A stretch of 6,027 bases of DNA from Deltaproteobacteria bacterium (GTDB taxonomy: Bacteria; Bdellovibrionota_B; Oligoflexia; Oligoflexales; Bog-1112). Shown here one piece after another: positions 1 to 5,293 of this stretch. The DNA lies in assembly GCA_003136475.1 (NCBI GenBank), contig PLEQ01000278.1:2211-8237 (forward strand), in the 5' to 3' direction. The notes beneath the pieces were generated by a model. The model was given only the letters and a program-made list of their open reading frames with translations, was not told the DNA's origin and ran no database searches. Each line of letters begins with the position of its first letter. The stretch's first letter is position 1. The position numbers and the translations under genes were made by a program.

Positions 1-197
1 ACCCGAATACAAGCGCGATCTTTTTGCATTTCCATAATAATACCTTCTCCCCAAGAGCCGCGTCCGTCAAAAACTTCAATAAGAGCTCCAGGGTCTAGGC
101 GTAGAACTTTCTTGGTGTGAAAGTACTCTTCGCCATCTATATACCACAGATGAGAGGAAGCTTCATACGAGGCAAGGAAACGAAAACGATGTCGCAC
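1..197 (-). CDS. rsmE: 16S rRNA (uracil-1498-N3)-methyltransferase RsmE, N-terminal part, cut by the window edge
   Basis: The first 65 codons are present; the rest lies left of the window. RsmE methylates N3 of U1498 in 16S rRNA of the 30S subunit using S-adenosylmethionine. The visible part is the family's N-terminal PUA-like RNA-binding domain. It begins RHRFRFLA, has H27-x-x-x-VLRL (residues 27-34), then D35-P-G and the VFDGRG stretch at 42-47, the characteristic 'H..VLR...G..i.lFdG' pattern also found in E. coli RsmE. The catalytic SPOUT domain is not in the window. I chose GTG at 197 because GGAG (206-203) lies 5 nt upstream. A second in-frame GTG at 203 shares a base with that Shine-Dalgarno, so it is unlikely. 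A candidate promoter lies at 252-282. The reading frame was obtained by direct translation; the family call is firm, the exact start fairly firm. Confidence 0.88.
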   Translation of the reverse strand, partial: MRHRFRFLASYEASSHLWYIDGEEYFHTKKVLRLDPGALIEVFDGRGSWGEGIIMEMQKDRACIR

Positions 198-251
198 AGA
201 CACTCCTTTTTTTAGTCGGCGAGAGTACCCAATCAACACCGTGCGTTTAGA

Positions 252-282
252 ATTCTAACTGCGAGGTGTCTAATATTGACAA
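252..282 (-). promoter_or_regulatory. Candidate sigma70-like promoter for rsmE
   Basis: On the minus strand TTGTCA (282-277, 5 of 6 to the -35 consensus) is followed after 19 nt by TAGAAT (257-252, 5 of 6 to the -10 consensus). Transcription would start near 245, leaving a leader of about 48 nt before the GTG start of rsmE. The spacer is 2 nt longer than ideal. The -35 hexamer overlaps that of a plus-strand promoter. Confidence 0.45.
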
Positions 283-304
283 ATGCACGACGCCTTTCGA
301 TAAT
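276..304 (+). promoter_or_regulatory. Strong sigma70-like promoter with no downstream gene
   Basis: TTGACA (276-281, perfect -35) is followed by exactly 17 nt and GATAAT (299-304, 5 of 6 to the -10 consensus). Predicted transcription start is near 311. No open reading frame of any size follows; a transcript would pass through the DnaA boxes and run antisense into the 3' end of the histidine kinase gene. The match is good enough to expect activity if the host's main sigma factor recognises this consensus. Confidence 0.55.
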
Positions 305-338
305 AGTTTTCTGTAATCTTCAATTCCCACTAAGATCC

Positions 339-442
339 TGTGGATAACTCGCGTTTTTAGCGCCGGGCGCGGGCTTTGGAATTGGCTGTAAATTCAAAGT
401 AATTTAGACTTATCCACAAGCTTATCCACAGTCTGTGGAGTG
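339..442. other. Cluster of three perfect DnaA boxes, possible origin or DnaA-binding regulatory locus
   Basis: The 9-mer TTATCCACA, the canonical DnaA box, occurs three times: at 339-347 on the minus strand, and at 410-418 and 422-430 on the plus strand. The last two form a direct repeat of CTTATCCACA with a 12-bp period (409-418, 421-430). A degenerate inverted copy (TGTGGAGTG, 434-442) makes an inverted repeat TCCACA-GTC-TGTGGA with box 3. Between boxes 1 and 2 lie a GC-rich palindrome (360-370) and an imperfect inverted repeat (374-383 with 391-399). Box 3 covers the stop codon of the histidine kinase gene. There is no strongly AT-rich unwinding segment and no dnaA, dnaN or gidA gene, so oriC is only one reading. 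A DnaA titration or transcription-control site fits equally well. Confidence 0.6.
360..370. repeat. GC-rich palindrome between DnaA boxes
   Basis: GCGCC-G-GGCGC is an 11-bp inverted repeat with a one-base centre. It is preceded by TTTTT on the plus strand and has no T tract after it on either strand, so it does not look like an intrinsic terminator. Its position between DnaA boxes 1 and 2 is its only context. Confidence 0.35.
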
Positions 443-1861
443 CGGTATTGTTGCGATAAAAGTTGTCCCGTGCCCCGCCTTGGATGAGACTTTTATATCC
501 CCTCTATGAAGCTTGATGAGGCCTTGCGTCAAACTCAAACCGATGCCTGAGCCGCCGCTTGCGCGATTGCGCGCAGTATCGCAACGATAGAAAGGGTCAA
601 AAATATAGGGCAAGTCTGCTTCGCGTATGCCTTCACCCTCATCGCGGATGGTGAACTGTACCTTCTCATCTTCTTGCCTGACACCTAAGTAGACCGAACT
701 ATTTGCCAAGGAATGTTTGCAAGCGTTCAGCAGAATATTCTTTAAAGCCAGGGCTAGATAGGTCCGTGAACACGCAAAGACTTCGGGACCTTTTATATCC
801 AGTTCGATGGCGATGCCCCGGACCTTAAAAATCGGTTCAACAGAACTGACAAGCTCCCCAATAAACTGGCGTGTCGAAAGTTTTTCCCAAGCAAAAGTCA
901 CATTGCCGCTCTCTGCCCTTGCCAGTAGAAGCAGGTCTTCCACAATCGTCGACATATTCTTCGCTTCGCCAAGCACTGAAGATAGCGCAGTCTTGTACTC
1001 TTCCGGACTTCTCTCCCTGCGTAGGGCAAGTTCTGCCTCACCTCGGAGCACAGATAAGGGCGTGCGCAGCTCATGCGAGACATCAGCAGTAAATCGGCGC
1101 AAACGGCTAATAGCATCCTCAAGGCGGTCTAGCATCTTGTTGAAAGTGAGAGAGAGTTCTTGCAACTCATCCTCGGCTGGCGGTACACCGAGACGAATGC
1201 TGAGATCGTCCGCACCCATCTTGGCAGCTGCCTGAGTCATCATGACAACCGGTTTTAAAGCCTGCGCGGTCATGATGTAGCCGAGGATAACAGAGATTAA
1301 AAGCACAATCGGTAACAGGAGCCTGAGCAACATTGCTGTGCCCTTTAGAATATTCTCCGTCGGCCCTAAGGTGGCCCCAACTTGCACTAGGTCCCCTACA
1401 AAATGCCCATTATGAATGATGGGCAAGGTGACCTGTCGCAAAGGAGGACGCTCTTTGAAGGTAAAAGTCTCTAAAGTATGTAAGCCTTGTTCCGCGCGTT
1501 TTAAGGCTTTAGGTGTGATCGGTAGTGTGACCATCAGCGGATTTGGACGACGGCCTTCTTTCCCCGCAAGGCTGATCACTTGAGCGTAAGGTCGGACCAG
1601 ACGTTCGGGAACTAAGTGATCAAAACGCATACTATCTTGAACGAGCCGCTCCACGAAAACTTCTTGAAGAATCTCGCCCCCCATTTTTGACAAGTCGCGA
1701 ACGGAATGAGCCGAAGACAGGAGGGCAGCATCGACTGAGTCCAGGAGCGTGTGTTCGACAAATTTGAAGAGCCCGAGACCGATAATAGAAAACAACACCG
1801 AAATCCAGGCAGTGTGCACTAGAGACAGACGAAAGCGTACGGGTATGCGTTCAAGAAACAT
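422..1861 (-). CDS. Membrane sensor histidine kinase of a two-component system
   Basis: A 479-residue HisKA-type kinase that senses an extracytoplasmic signal, autophosphorylates on histidine and passes phosphate to the regulator encoded just upstream. Layout: basic N-terminus, membrane segment about 17-38, periplasmic sensor region about 39-175 without a recognised domain, membrane segment about 176-198, HAMP linker about 199-251, and the H-box with phospho-acceptor H263 in SHELRTP. The ATPase domain has N-box (N375, N379), G1 DEGEG (407-411), F-box FDPFYR (421-426) and G2 GGSGIGL (436-442); all key residues are intact. The architecture resembles OmpR-partnered kinases such as the CusS/QseC kind, but the sensor region has no cysteines and gives no ligand. 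Start ATG has AGGAGG (1877-1872) 10 nt upstream, a slightly long gap. The stop codon lies inside a DnaA box. Confidence 0.93.
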   Translation of the reverse strand: MFLERIPVRFRLSLVHTAWISVLFSIIGLGLFKFVEHTLLDSVDAALLSSAHSVRDLSKMGGEILQEVFVERLVQDSMRFDHLVPERLVRPYAQVISLAGKEGRRPNPLMVTLPITPKALKRAEQGLHTLETFTFKERPPLRQVTLPIIHNGHFVGDLVQVGATLGPTENILKGTAMLLRLLLPIVLLISVILGYIMTAQALKPVVMMTQAAAKMGADDLSIRLGVPPAEDELQELSLTFNKMLDRLEDAISRLRRFTADVSHELRTPLSVLRGEAELALRRERSPEEYKTALSSVLGEAKNMSTIVEDLLLLARAESGNVTFAWEKLSTRQFIGELVSSVEPIFKVRGIAIELDIKGPEVFACSRTYLALALKNILLNACKHSLANSSVYLGVRQEDEKVQFTIRDEGEGIREADLPYIFDPFYRCDTARNRASGGSGIGLSLTQGLIKLHRGDIKVSSKAGHGTTFIATIPHSTDCG

Positions 1862-2045
1862 AGGGTGTCGGCCTCCTCACTCCAAAGAAAGGGGGTCCCC
1901 AGTTCCTAGGCTCTATCGTTGGTATGGGATGTGCTAGTACCTAAGGGTCTCAGAAGGCCCCCTCCGAGAACAGCCGAAGCTAGCGTTTTGGCACACAGAA
2001 GTAAAGAAAACTTCCGTTTCCATCAGGATCATTCAGACCTAAGAT
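1862..2045 (-). other. 184-bp spacer between regulator and kinase genes, possibly structured leader
   Basis: No convincing gene lies here, although same-strand regulator and kinase genes usually touch or overlap. Possible structures in the minus-strand RNA are a hairpin with arms ACGGAAGT and ACTTCTGT (one G-U pair), a GGGG-A-CCCC palindrome (1892-1900), and a longer-range 8-bp pairing of GGAGGGGG (1965-1958) with CCCCCTTT (1895-1888), just upstream of the kinase Shine-Dalgarno. None ends in a T tract, so I do not call a terminator. The spacer could hold an internal promoter or tune kinase translation; this is inference. Confidence 0.3.
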
Positions 2046-2783
2046 TTACAGCGCTTTGGACAAAGTTTCTTCGAGTTGTATCTCTTTTAGTGAGATGAAC
2101 TCGTCGTCGCCCTTTTCAATATCGAGCATATAGCCATGTCCTCGAACGGTTTTAATGGGGCTGAAACCTAGGACCCGGTTGATTTTCGTTCGCAAATAAC
2201 CCACGTAGACATCCACGACATTGGAGGTAGGCTCAAAATTGACATCCCACACGTGTTCGGAGAGCTGAGTCCTCGTCAACACACTTCCAGCATTGCGCGC
2301 GAAGTATTCCAAAAGGCTATATTCCTTTGCCGTAAACTCAACGACTTTTCCGTCGATCAAAACTTCTTTGCGGGAAGGATTGATCGAAAGTGGGCCGATG
2401 CGAATAACAGGAGGAATGTAGGTTTCTTTACGCCGCAGTAAGGCTCTTACTCGGGCTAGCAACTCATCAAGACTGAACGGTTTAGACAGATAGTCGTCAG
2501 CACCTGTATCAAGACCCTTCACTCGATCATCAATTTTGTCTTTAGCTGTCAAAATCAAGATTGGAGCTTTAACTTCCCCCTCGCGTAAACTCCGCAAGAC
2601 TTCTAGACCGTCTTTGCGCGGCAGCATCAAATCCAAGATGATAAGGTCATAAGGATTCTCAAACGCCATCCACTCAGCCTCTTGGCCATCGACTGCATGA
2701 TCCACCGCATAAGATTCTTCTCGGAGGCACCTTACCAGCACGTTGGCAAGTGGTGCATCGTCTTCGACAATTAAGATGCGCAA
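2046..2783 (-). CDS. OmpR/PhoB-family response regulator
   Basis: A 245-residue transcription factor, the likely partner of the downstream kinase. The receiver domain (about 1-115) has acidic pocket residues E7, D8, D9, phospho-acceptor D51 in the LDLMLP motif, T79, the switch aromatic Y98 and K101 in the SKPF motif. The C-terminal winged-helix DNA-binding domain (about 125-220) has the FTAKEYSLLEY segment (150-160), the recognition-helix region around 185-202 and the RGHGY wing (214-218). About 25 further residues, acidic and charged, follow the usual end of the family. The gene begins with TTG, supported by AGGAG 8 nt upstream and by the MRILIVEDD-type N-terminus. It follows the glycosyltransferase gene by 51 bp with no clear promoter between, so they may share a transcript. 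Which genes it controls cannot be told from the sequence. Confidence 0.95.
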   Translation of the reverse strand: MRILIVEDDAPLANVLVRCLREESYAVDHAVDGQEAEWMAFENPYDLIILDLMLPRKDGLEVLRSLREGEVKAPILILTAKDKIDDRVKGLDTGADDYLSKPFSLDELLARVRALLRRKETYIPPVIRIGPLSINPSRKEVLIDGKVVEFTAKEYSLLEYFARNAGSVLTRTQLSEHVWDVNFEPTSNVVDVYVGYLRTKINRVLGFSPIKTVRGHGYMLDIEKGDDEFISLKEIQLEETLSKAL

Positions 2784-2796
2784 GAGCTTATCTCCT
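2784..2796 (-). promoter_or_regulatory. Ribosome binding site deciding a TTG start
   Basis: On the minus strand AGGAGA (2796-2791) places GGAG 8 nt before TTG at 2783-2781. No ATG or GTG lies at the expected N-terminus; the next residues read RILIVEDD, the standard beginning of receiver domains, so TTG is the start. Confidence 0.75.
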
Positions 2797-2834
2797 AAAT
2801 TAGTCGCAACGAGCTAAAATCCAACGATAATCTA

Positions 2835-3794
2835 TTAACCATAAGTCTTTACTTTGTGAAAGACCTTATTCCAAGAGTCGATGAATTGCTGTTTAGAAAA
2901 GTGACGCTGAACGGTTTGTTTCGCTCCTTCACCAAGTTTCTGTGCCATAGCGGGATTGTTTTGTAGAGTCTGAATGTGGGTGATCATTTCTTCAGCGTTG
3001 CTAGCAATCAGTCCATTTATTCCGTGTTGGAGTGGAGAGGAAGGGTTAGCGATGCTGACAATGGCCATGCCCAATTTCATAGCTTCGAGCATGGCAGTAT
3101 TGTAGCCATCGTTGAAGGGATATTCCATCGTGTAAACATAAATGCCAGCGTGGGAGAATAGTTTTTGAAACTCAGCAAAGTCTTTCGGTGCCGTAGCTTC
3201 AGGCAGAGTTGGGTTGAGACCGATGATGGCAAGCGGTATTTTTTCCTGTATCTTCTTGATGAGGTCCAAGCCGAATATTCGCCCGCGTTCTTTGATGTGA
3301 TTGCCAACCACGATCGCTTGAGACCAATCTCTTTGTCCATCCCATTCTATAGTTTCTGGTGCGAGTACAATTGTTTCGCCCTTCTCTTGCCAAGTCTCTA
3401 ACTTGAATTCACTGACGGCCACAAGTTGCAAGGAATGAACAAAGCGAAAAATTTTCAAAAGCCATTTCTTGGCATAAGACTTTATGCAAAAAGGAATACT
3501 GTGAAAATAGAGGGCGATATGAGCGATGAAAATAAAGGGAACACTCCGTTGGAAAAAAAAGCAGAGCAAATCTTCCAGCGTATGGCAAATGATGAGATCG
3601 TAGTAACCTTGTCTGAGCTTATCCTTTACGATAGGGCCGAGGTGCACAAGGTTGATGTTAGCAGGTACGGGCCGGGCTGTTTTGTTCCAGGGAAGATGCG
3701 TTTTACCAAAATGGATGATGATGTCGAATTCATGCCCGGTAGCAGCAAGCGTGTTTAAATAAGATTCATGGCAATTGAAGCTTAGAATTTTCAT
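2835..3794 (-). CDS. GT-B fold glycosyltransferase, family 4-like
   Basis: A 319-residue cytoplasmic enzyme predicted to transfer a sugar from a nucleotide-sugar donor, probably onto a surface polysaccharide, lipid or other glycoconjugate; donor and acceptor cannot be read from the sequence. The N-terminal half (about 1-150) starts MKILSFNCHE and is the acceptor-side Rossmann domain. The donor-side domain starts near 160 with VVGNHIKERGR (162-172). It holds the family 4 signature D229-G...LEAM (229-239), where the usual E-x7-E is D229-x7-E237, followed by HGINGL (258-262 region), typical of the donor-binding end. At 319 residues it is shorter than most GT4 enzymes (about 350-400). The ATG has an AGAAGG-like site only 3 nt upstream, tighter than normal. 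No sugar biosynthesis genes are nearby. It may head an operon with the two-component genes downstream. Confidence 0.85.
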   Translation of the reverse strand: MKILSFNCHESYLNTLAATGHEFDIIIHFGKTHLPWNKTARPVPANINLVHLGPIVKDKLRQGYYDLIICHTLEDLLCFFFQRSVPFIFIAHIALYFHSIPFCIKSYAKKWLLKIFRFVHSLQLVAVSEFKLETWQEKGETIVLAPETIEWDGQRDWSQAIVVGNHIKERGRIFGLDLIKKIQEKIPLAIIGLNPTLPEATAPKDFAEFQKLFSHAGIYVYTMEYPFNDGYNTAMLEAMKLGMAIVSIANPSSPLQHGINGLIASNAEEMITHIQTLQNNPAMAQKLGEGAKQTVQRHFSKQQFIDSWNKVFHKVKTYG

Positions 3795-4085
3795 CGACCT
3801 TCTCTGCGGCGCTGTTTAATTTTCCGGTGTTTTAGGTGTCACTAAAAATAAAATTAGGGTCGAGTGTATAGAACATGAGCTTAAGTTTTCCACAATTTAA
3901 ATCCAAAGTTGCAGCTGCCATCTTGGGAGAAACCGTTTCGGTCGTAAGGGGACAGATCTGAATCTAAGTGAGCTCCTTACATCGATTTCCTTCCATTTTT
4001 TTTAATCCCTCAAAGGAAGTTTGCCACAAAAGCGCCCTTTTAGCACGCATGCGGCGAGATTTTAGTGCGTCTTGGGCGAAAACTG
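3795..4085. other. Intergenic region with no convincing gene
   Basis: This divergent gap separates the glycosyltransferase gene (minus) from the small membrane protein gene (plus). I find no strong minus-strand promoter for the glycosyltransferase. A 28-codon ATG frame at 3875-3961 lacks a Shine-Dalgarno and ends in TGA. A single DnaA-box match (TTTTCCACA, 3886-3894) sits inside it. A run of eight T lies near 3998-4005 between CTTCC and GGAAG arms. The rest shows nothing I can name. Confidence 0.4.
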
Positions 4086-4114
4086 TTTCCAAATTAAAAC
4101 CGCGGTTTCATAAT
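4086..4114 (+). promoter_or_regulatory. Candidate promoter for the 87-residue membrane protein, with operator-like spacer
   Basis: TTTCCA (4086-4091, 4 of 6 to -35 consensus) and CATAAT (4109-4114, 5 of 6 to -10 consensus) are separated by exactly 17 nt. Transcription would start near 4121, giving a leader of about 37 nt before the ATG at 4158. Twelve of the 17 spacer bases form a perfect palindrome, which a repressor could occupy. Confidence 0.45.
4097..4108. repeat. Perfect 12-bp palindrome AAACCGCGGTTT
   Basis: The twelve bases are fully self-complementary and lie exactly between the -35 and -10 hexamers of the predicted promoter, abutting the -10. This is a usual place for an operator of a dimeric regulator. 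No regulator gene is adjacent apart from the more distant two-component regulator, whose OmpR-type family normally binds direct rather than inverted repeats. Confidence 0.5.
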
Positions 4115-4157
4115 GTGACAACCTGGTTCCATTATTCGACCAGCGAAAGGGAATTTT

Positions 4158-4421
4158 ATGTCACTAATTGGTTCGAACCACGACTCGCTTCAGGAGGCGC
4201 GCAAGAAATCGCTTACGCAGGAACAACACATCGATCGCACCGGTGCTCTCGTTCAATGGCGCAAGACGGGAGATGCAACGAAGACCCTCTTGCTGGAACG
4301 CGCGATAGGCTGTGCAGCCCTCCCCATCTTTTTGTTATGGAGTTTGGTCCTCGTTGCGATGGGTCTTGCTATTGGTCTCTGTCTTGCTGCTTTCCAGCTG
4401 CTGAGTCGGCTTTTCCGCTAG
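4158..4421 (+). CDS. Small predicted membrane protein of unknown function
   Basis: I do not recognise this 87-residue protein. Residues 1-47 are hydrophilic and charged (EARKKSLTQEQH and similar); residues 50-82 are strongly hydrophobic and could form one long or two short membrane helices, ending in a basic SRLFR tail, as in a C-terminally anchored inner-membrane protein. Reality is supported by AAAGGGA 5 nt before the ATG and a good promoter candidate upstream. Its last 87 bp overlap, tail to tail, the end of the ytfJ-like gene on the other strand. A caution: the complement of a polar, A-rich-codon sequence tends to read hydrophobic, so part of the membrane segment could be a by-product of the ytfJ tail, or the reverse. 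No homologous family is evident to me. Confidence 0.6.
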   Translation: MSLIGSNHDSLQEARKKSLTQEQHIDRTGALVQWRKTGDATKTLLLERAIGCAALPIFLLWSLVLVAMGLAIGLCLAAFQLLSRLFR

Positions 4422-4940
4422 CTCGGTTTTAATCAAAGTCATCATCTCTTTGATCTGGTCGTCATTAAGCTTGCCGTCTACGCTGAAAATCACTTGACCG
4501 GCTTTGTTAAAGACCATTACGTCACTGGTGTTGTCAGCAAGATGCCACTTCTCTACCAGTTCTCTCTGTCTGTCTTCGACATAAAGAGTTCGAGGATTTT
4601 CCTTCTGACTGCTCGATAACCTCGAGGAAATAAGGAAATTAGGAATATTGCTGGCTTTCATATTGATGATTGCAACCGAAGCAAATTTTTCACTTGGAAA
4701 ATTCTCCTTCTTTAATTCATCGCGGGCTTTCTGATTTTCACGTTCAGCACTGGGGGCTACATAGAATACGACATGCACTTTGCCACGGAGTTCCTTGCTG
4801 GACCAGGAGCCACCTTGAACCTTTCCGCCCTTTTTGGCTTCCAACGTGATTTCTGGGGGAACTTTATGAAGACTTAGTGAAGCCATACTCGCCTCGGCGC
4901 ATAGCGCAGTGGCTATAAAAAGGCATGATTTCAAGATCAT
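4335..4940 (-). CDS. ytfJ: YtfJ-family periplasmic protein
   Basis: A 201-residue exported protein. A signal peptide (MILK, hydrophobic stretch to about 14, then an A-x-A-like site SMA near residue 20) sends it to the periplasm. The mature part follows the YtfJ pattern: VPPEITLEAKGG-like start, SW-S-S-KELRGKVHVVFYVAP (45-63), FPSEKFASVAIINMKAS (81-97), FLISSRLSSSQKENP (102-116), W132-HLADNTSDVMVFNKAGQV (132-150) and DGKL-DDQIKEMM (155-167). YtfJ resembles a thioredoxin fold but lacks a CxxC pair, as here; its biochemical role is unestablished. The conserved part ends near 174-177, and residues 178-201 form an extra hydrophilic, Thr/Ser/Glu-rich tail. That tail lies wholly within the overlap with the convergent gene. 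GGGAG 7 nt before the ATG supports the start. It diverges from the membrane-protein/helicase operon. Confidence 0.82.
   Translation of the reverse strand: MILKSCLFIATALCAEASMASLSLHKVPPEITLEAKKGGKVQGGSWSSKELRGKVHVVFYVAPSAERENQKARDELKKENFPSEKFASVAIINMKASNIPNFLISSRLSSSQKENPRTLYVEDRQRELVEKWHLADNTSDVMVFNKAGQVIFSVDGKLNDDQIKEMMTLIKTELAEKPTQQLESSKTETNSKTHRNEDQTP
4400..4430 (+). terminator. Possible weak intrinsic terminator at the end of the 87-residue gene
   Basis: GCTGAG (4400-4405) can pair with CTCGGT (4422-4427) including G-U pairs, with an inner CGG/CCG stem (4407-4409, 4415-4417) around a CTTTT loop, followed by TTTT (4427-4430). The stem is interrupted and the T run is short, so termination would be inefficient. 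It straddles the TAG stop at 4419-4421 and lies inside the ytfJ-like gene. Confidence 0.25.
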
Positions 4941-5065
4941 TTAGAATCTCCCTATCATTTTAATGTAATGATTCATATAGATTAGCAATTTTTCTCGCAA
5001 GCAAAATAGGCGTCTGCTAGCTATGAAGGCACGAGATCAAGCTCGCTACAGAATACAGGATTGGC
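4941..5065. promoter_or_regulatory. Divergent control region of the ytfJ-like gene and the membrane-protein/helicase operon
   Basis: This 125-bp AT-rich gap must carry promoters for both sides, but I find no strong hexamer pair on either strand. On the minus strand TTGCTT and TATATG are 19 nt apart at best. An inverted repeat ATCATT-N7-AATGAT (4954-4959, 4967-4972) lies directly upstream of the ytfJ Shine-Dalgarno and could be an operator or leader hairpin. Near the other gene, CGAG/CTCG arms flank ATCAAG (5030-5045 region). Confidence 0.35.
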
Positions 5066-5293
5066 ATGTATCAGAAAAAAATCACTTGGCCGACAAAATT
5101 GATCGCAATAAATTTTATCAGCCTTATAGTCATTACCAATATATGGCTACACTACTACCTTTTTGGCGGTAAATTGCCAGACTGGGTTCATTTCGCGATC
5201 GACATCAGTACGGTTGGGCTTTTGGTGGGTGGTGCAGGGCGGCTCTGGATTTGGGTAAGAGAAAAAATTTCGGTTGGACGCGATGGAACCTGA
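5066..5293 (+). CDS. Small protein with two predicted membrane segments, coupled to the helicase gene
   Basis: I do not recognise this 75-residue protein. Its N-terminus is basic (YQKK), followed by hydrophobic segments at about 12-32 (KLIAINFISLIVITNIW onward) and about 42-63 (AIDISTVGLLVGGAGRLW), joined by the short loop FGGKLPDW. The C-terminus is basic (WVREK). This is a helical-hairpin inner-membrane protein with both ends probably cytoplasmic by the positive-inside rule. AGGA 5 nt before the ATG gives good initiation support. Its stop codon lies inside the start of the XPB-type helicase gene (11-bp overlap if the helicase starts at 5283), so the two are translated from one mRNA and are probably coupled. 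That suggests a joint role, but no function can be read from the sequence. Confidence 0.72.
   Translation: MYQKKITWPTKLIAINFISLIVITNIWLHYYLFGGKLPDWVHFAIDISTVGLLVGGAGRLWIWVREKISVGRDGT

Noticed and set aside
201..203. Upstream GTG as rsmE start
   Set aside because: It overlaps the GGAG ribosome site, which instead is well placed for the GTG at 197.
360..399. Possible intrinsic terminator for the kinase or rsmE-facing transcripts
   Set aside because: The palindrome and the imperfect repeat are not followed by a T tract on either strand.
807..1235. Plus-strand 142-codon frame
   Set aside because: Antisense shadow of the kinase catalytic domain; Ser/Arg-rich low-complexity product.
1980..2045. 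In-frame 21-codon continuation after the response regulator TAA stop, containing a glyoxalase-like DPDGN string
   Set aside because: The regulator is already longer than its family; the stop has no visible readthrough signal and a five-residue match is chance.
3426..3758. Plus-strand 110-codon frame with a fairly protein-like composition and an internal ATG at 3521 preceded by GAGGG
   Set aside because: It lies wholly antisense to the glycosyltransferase, whose family motifs are clear; complements of coding sequence often stay open and read polar. No family resemblance.
3886..3894. Single DnaA-box match TTTTCCACA
   Set aside because: A lone match to the relaxed consensus in 6 kb has a fair chance probability and no partner nearby.
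3968..4432. Plus-strand 154-codon frame from GTG
   Set aside because: Its product is rich in His, Arg, Cys, Ser and Trp without domain pattern, has no Shine-Dalgarno, and overlaps the better-supported 87-residue gene in another frame.
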